Source of the DNA: JALNZU01 sp964463695
Lineage (GTDB): Bacteria > Bacteroidota > Bacteroidia > Bacteroidales > F082
Direction of reading: 5' to 3'
Assembly (NCBI GenBank): GCA_964463695.1
Contig: CAYXCZ010000009.1
Span: 54,777-118,776, forward strand
DNA: 64,000 nucleotides
Shown here: piece after piece, positions 61,729 through 64,000 of the stretch
Layout: every line of letters starts with the position of its first letter
How positions within the stretch are numbered: position 1 is the stretch's first letter
The notes under the pieces: model-generated
The model's input: only the letters and a program-made list of their open reading frames with translations
The model's database searches: none
What the model was told of the DNA's origin: nothing
Translations under genes and position numbers: made by a program

Positions 61729-62628
61729 ATGCATCATTTTCTACGATTGCACATCATTTTACTTTTAGCTGCCACGGTTTTCGCTCTCTCATCATGTCAC
61801 AAGTTTGAGGGCGACCAAACAGTTCCTGCTTATCTGAGGATTGACACCATATTATTTACTACCGATTATGTGACTCAAGGCAGTAACACACACAACATTA
61901 CCGATGCGTGGGTGTATGTAAACGATCAATTGATTGGGGTTTATGAGCTTCCTGCCACCTTCCCTGTTTTGGCAAGCGGCAAGCAGGACCTTGAAATTCG
62001 TCCGGGTATCAAACTAAACGGCATAGGTGCAACACGAGCACCCTACCCTTTTTACAAACCTTTTGTAATCGACAACTTCAATTTTGTTGAGGATTCCATT
62101 CAAATTGTACGTCCTGTCACTTCTTATTACGATAATCTCACCTTTGCCTGGACTGAAGACTTTGAAGGCTCAGGCACATCGCTGGAAAAAACCACGGCTA
62201 GCGATACTACCATAGATAAAACGAGTCCGGCAGATCATCCTGACGCCTGGCTTTCGCCTTACTCTTCTTTTTCTGGGAAGGTACAACTCAACGCAGCACA
62301 CGAAGTATTTCAGATCGCCTCTTTCCTAAGCTATGAATTACCAGATCAGGGGAAAGCTGTTTTATTGGAGTTGGATTACAAATGTGATCGGGAGTTCGGA
62401 GTTGGCATGATCGCCAATCTTTCCAGCAGCACGTTGATGTTGCCCCTCGTTGTTGTAAATAAGAGCGAGACATGGAATAAAATCTATATTAATCTTGGAC
62501 CAAACGTCTCGGCCTATACCACGGCAAAAAACTTTAAGATCTATTTTGAGTCGGACCGCGGCGATCAGGATGAAGCAAATTTCTATTTCGATAACATAAA
62601 AGTGATTTATAGAAACATCTCTAAATGA
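61729..62628 (+). CDS. Lipoprotein of unknown function
   Basis: From the ATG at 61729 the protein has 299 residues with a lipoprotein signal whose lipobox is LSSC (Cys at about 23), followed by HKFEGDQTVPAYLRID. The body is beta-rich. It begins with an N-terminal segment (DAWVYVNDQLIGVYELP) and ends with a jelly-roll-like C-terminal part (about 150-299; FYFDNIKVIYR), resembling the carbohydrate-binding or MAM-like sandwich fold, though no catalytic motif is seen. I do not recognise the family. A GTG at 61687 is in frame but would bury the signal peptide. Its stop overlaps the sugar transferase start by ATGA, implying translational coupling. Confidence 0.8.
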   Translation: MHHFLRLHIILLLAATVFALSSCHKFEGDQTVPAYLRIDTILFTTDYVTQGSNTHNITDAWVYVNDQLIGVYELPATFPVLASGKQDLEIRPGIKLNGIGATRAPYPFYKPFVIDNFNFVEDSIQIVRPVTSYYDNLTFAWTEDFEGSGTSLEKTTASDTTIDKTSPADHPDAWLSPYSSFSGKVQLNAAHEVFQIASFLSYELPDQGKAVLLELDYKCDREFGVGMIANLSSSTLMLPLVVVNKSETWNKIYINLGPNVSAYTTAKNFKIYFESDRGDQDEANFYFDNIKVIYRNISK

Positions 62629-64000
62629 ATCGTAAACTACAGGTTACCAAGTATTTACTTTTAGACTGGATTGCAGCTACGCTGGCCTGGTTCCTGTTTT
62701 ATGTATTCAGAAAACAAGCTGAAGACCCAAGTTTTCATGAGAAATTTCAAATCATTTTCGACGATCCCAACTTCTGGACAGGATTATTGCTGATACCTTT
62801 CGGCTGGCTTTTGTTGTATGCAATTGTTGGCACATATCGAAAAATTTACCGCAAAGCTCGTTTAAAAGAATTAGGTCAGACACTCGTAATGACACTAATT
62901 GGTGTAACAGTGATCTTTTTTGTAGCCATACTTGATGATGTTATTGTCACTTACAAATCATATTATCAGTCATTTCTGACACTTTACATCCTTCATTTCC
63001 TTTTCACTTATGCCGGACGACTCGCCCTGACATCAGTTACAGTACGGAAAATTCACCGCAAAGAAATCGGCTTTAACACAGTGATTGTTGGCAGCAACGG
63101 CAACGCACTGAAAATTTTTAAGGATATTGAAAAACAGGAGTTGTCAGCGGGAAATCTTTTTGTTGGATTTTTGAGTGTTTACGACAAAGACGATTACAAA
63201 ATCGGGCAATACCTGCCACATCTGGGCCCGTATCAAAATATCAAAAAAATAGTAGAAGAATTTGATGTAGAGGAAGTTATCATTGCCATAGAACGGACTG
63301 AAACAGATACCATTGATAAGATAATTGCACATTTGGAAGACACGGTGGTTGTGATAAAGATCATTCCTATTATGCAGGACATTCTGTTTGGTTCGGTGAA
63401 ACTAAGTGGAATCTGGCATGCTCCTTTGATACAGATATCACCTGATTTGATGCCGGCATGGCAACAATCGCTGAAACGGATTATGGATATTGTGATTTCG
63501 ATCATTGCAATGATCCTGCTTATTCCGCTGTATCTCTTTACTGCTGCAGGCGTTATGTTATCCTCCAAAGGACCGGTTTTGTATAGTCAGTCCCGTGTTG
63601 GACTTCGTGGAAAGCCTTTCAAAATGCACAAGTTCAGGAGTATGTTTTCCGATGCTGAGAAAGCAGGACCGCAACTGAGCTCCGAAAACGATCCACGCAT
63701 CACACCTTTTGGACGATTTATACGTAAAGTTCGTCTTGATGAGATACCACAGTTTTTCACAGTTTTAAAAGGAGACATGTCTCTTGTTGGTCCCCGGCCT
63801 GAACGTCAGTACTATATTGATCAAATTGTAAAACGTGCACCACATTACCGCTTGCTGCTTAAGGTAAAACCCGGCATCACCTCATGGGGACAAGTAAAAT
63901 ATGGCTATGCTTCCGATGTTGATGAGATGATCGAAAGGCTGCAATATGATATTCTTTATATCGAAAACATGAACCTCGCAATGGACATTAAAATCCTCAT
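62625..64000 (+). CDS. Polyprenyl glycosylphosphotransferase (sugar transferase), partial
   Basis: The frame opens at ATG 62625 inside the preceding stop and stays open to the right edge (458 complete codons). There are several N-terminal membrane helices (about 1-145), a CoA-binding-like domain (about 145-270; TVIVGSNGNALKIF), a further helix (about 290-312), then the bacterial sugar transferase domain with SRVGLRGKPFKMHKFRSM in part (about 323-340), GRFIRKVRLDEIPQF (about 363-377), LVGPRPERQYY (about 387-397) and KPGITSWGQVKYGY (about 417-430). It transfers a hexose-1-phosphate to undecaprenyl phosphate at the inner membrane, starting exopolysaccharide or O-antigen units. The 3' end lies beyond the window. 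Confidence 0.93.
   Translation, partial: MNRKLQVTKYLLLDWIAATLAWFLFYVFRKQAEDPSFHEKFQIIFDDPNFWTGLLLIPFGWLLLYAIVGTYRKIYRKARLKELGQTLVMTLIGVTVIFFVAILDDVIVTYKSYYQSFLTLYILHFLFTYAGRLALTSVTVRKIHRKEIGFNTVIVGSNGNALKIFKDIEKQELSAGNLFVGFLSVYDKDDYKIGQYLPHLGPYQNIKKIVEEFDVEEVIIAIERTETDTIDKIIAHLEDTVVVIKIIPIMQDILFGSVKLSGIWHAPLIQISPDLMPAWQQSLKRIMDIVISIIAMILLIPLYLFTAAGVMLSSKGPVLYSQSRVGLRGKPFKMHKFRSMFSDAEKAGPQLSSENDPRITPFGRFIRKVRLDEIPQFFTVLKGDMSLVGPRPERQYYIDQIVKRAPHYRLLLKVKPGITSWGQVKYGYASDVDEMIERLQYDILYIENMNLAMDIKIL

Overview
The window reads as a chromosome segment of a member of the Bacteroidota, probably the Bacteroidia. Four things point there: recurrent TAnnTTTG -7 promoter elements just ahead of starts; type IX secretion (T9SS) cargo with type A and type B C-terminal domains together with a PorP/SprF partner; a SusC/SusD pair and a second TonB receptor carrying an N-terminal carboxypeptidase-regulatory domain; and AT-rich intergenic DNA with few Shine-Dalgarno sites. 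The oxygen-dependent phenylalanine/tyrosine pathway suggests an aerobic or microaerobic relative rather than a strict anaerobe. No rRNA, tRNA, CRISPR array, insertion sequence or prophage was seen.

Layout. 1-8.6 kb: a PH-domain protein and a methyltransferase; a small His-rich membrane protein with a TonB receptor (possible metal uptake); adenine deaminase; an ArsR-type regulator with an operator-like dyad; an Ig-like lipoprotein. 8.8-12.2 kb: MutS2 and a dihydroorotate-dehydrogenase-like flavoprotein. 12.7-25.9 kb: a three-gene, stop/start-overlapping operon made of a 3255-residue modular surface protein with a CHU_C secretion signal, an OmpA/SPOR envelope protein and a PorP/SprF protein. 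25.9-33.5 kb, mostly minus strand: S41 protease, fused 2-oxoacid dehydrogenase E1, threonylcarbamoyl-AMP synthase, a family 9 glycosyltransferase, an alkaline-ceramidase-like membrane enzyme and an old-yellow-enzyme reductase.

33.6-38.1 kb is a tyrosine-degradation operon (homogentisate dioxygenase, 4-hydroxyphenylpyruvate dioxygenase, fumarylacetoacetase, flavin reductase). It is followed by two large gingipain-type (C25) secreted peptidases, a long aromatic amino acid hydroxylase on the minus strand, a SusC/SusD pair and a secreted PNGase F-like protein (to 57.1 kb). Read together, 33.6-57.1 kb looks like a locus for using proteins or glycoproteins: external proteolysis, N-glycan release, outer-membrane uptake, then oxidation of Phe/Tyr to fumarate and acetoacetate. 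That linkage is inference from gene order.

57.5-64 kb: a Fic AMPylase-type gene with inverted repeats upstream and matching half-sites downstream, an orphan CrtA-like monooxygenase, protein-isoaspartate methyltransferase, a Gfo/Idh/MocA oxidoreductase, an unknown lipoprotein, and a polyprenyl-phosphate sugar transferase cut by the right edge. The strongest items for follow-up are the mosaic near-identical duplication inside the giant surface protein, the ceramidase-like enzyme with a complete predicted zinc site, the PNGase F-like protein beside SusCD, and the Fic flanking repeats.
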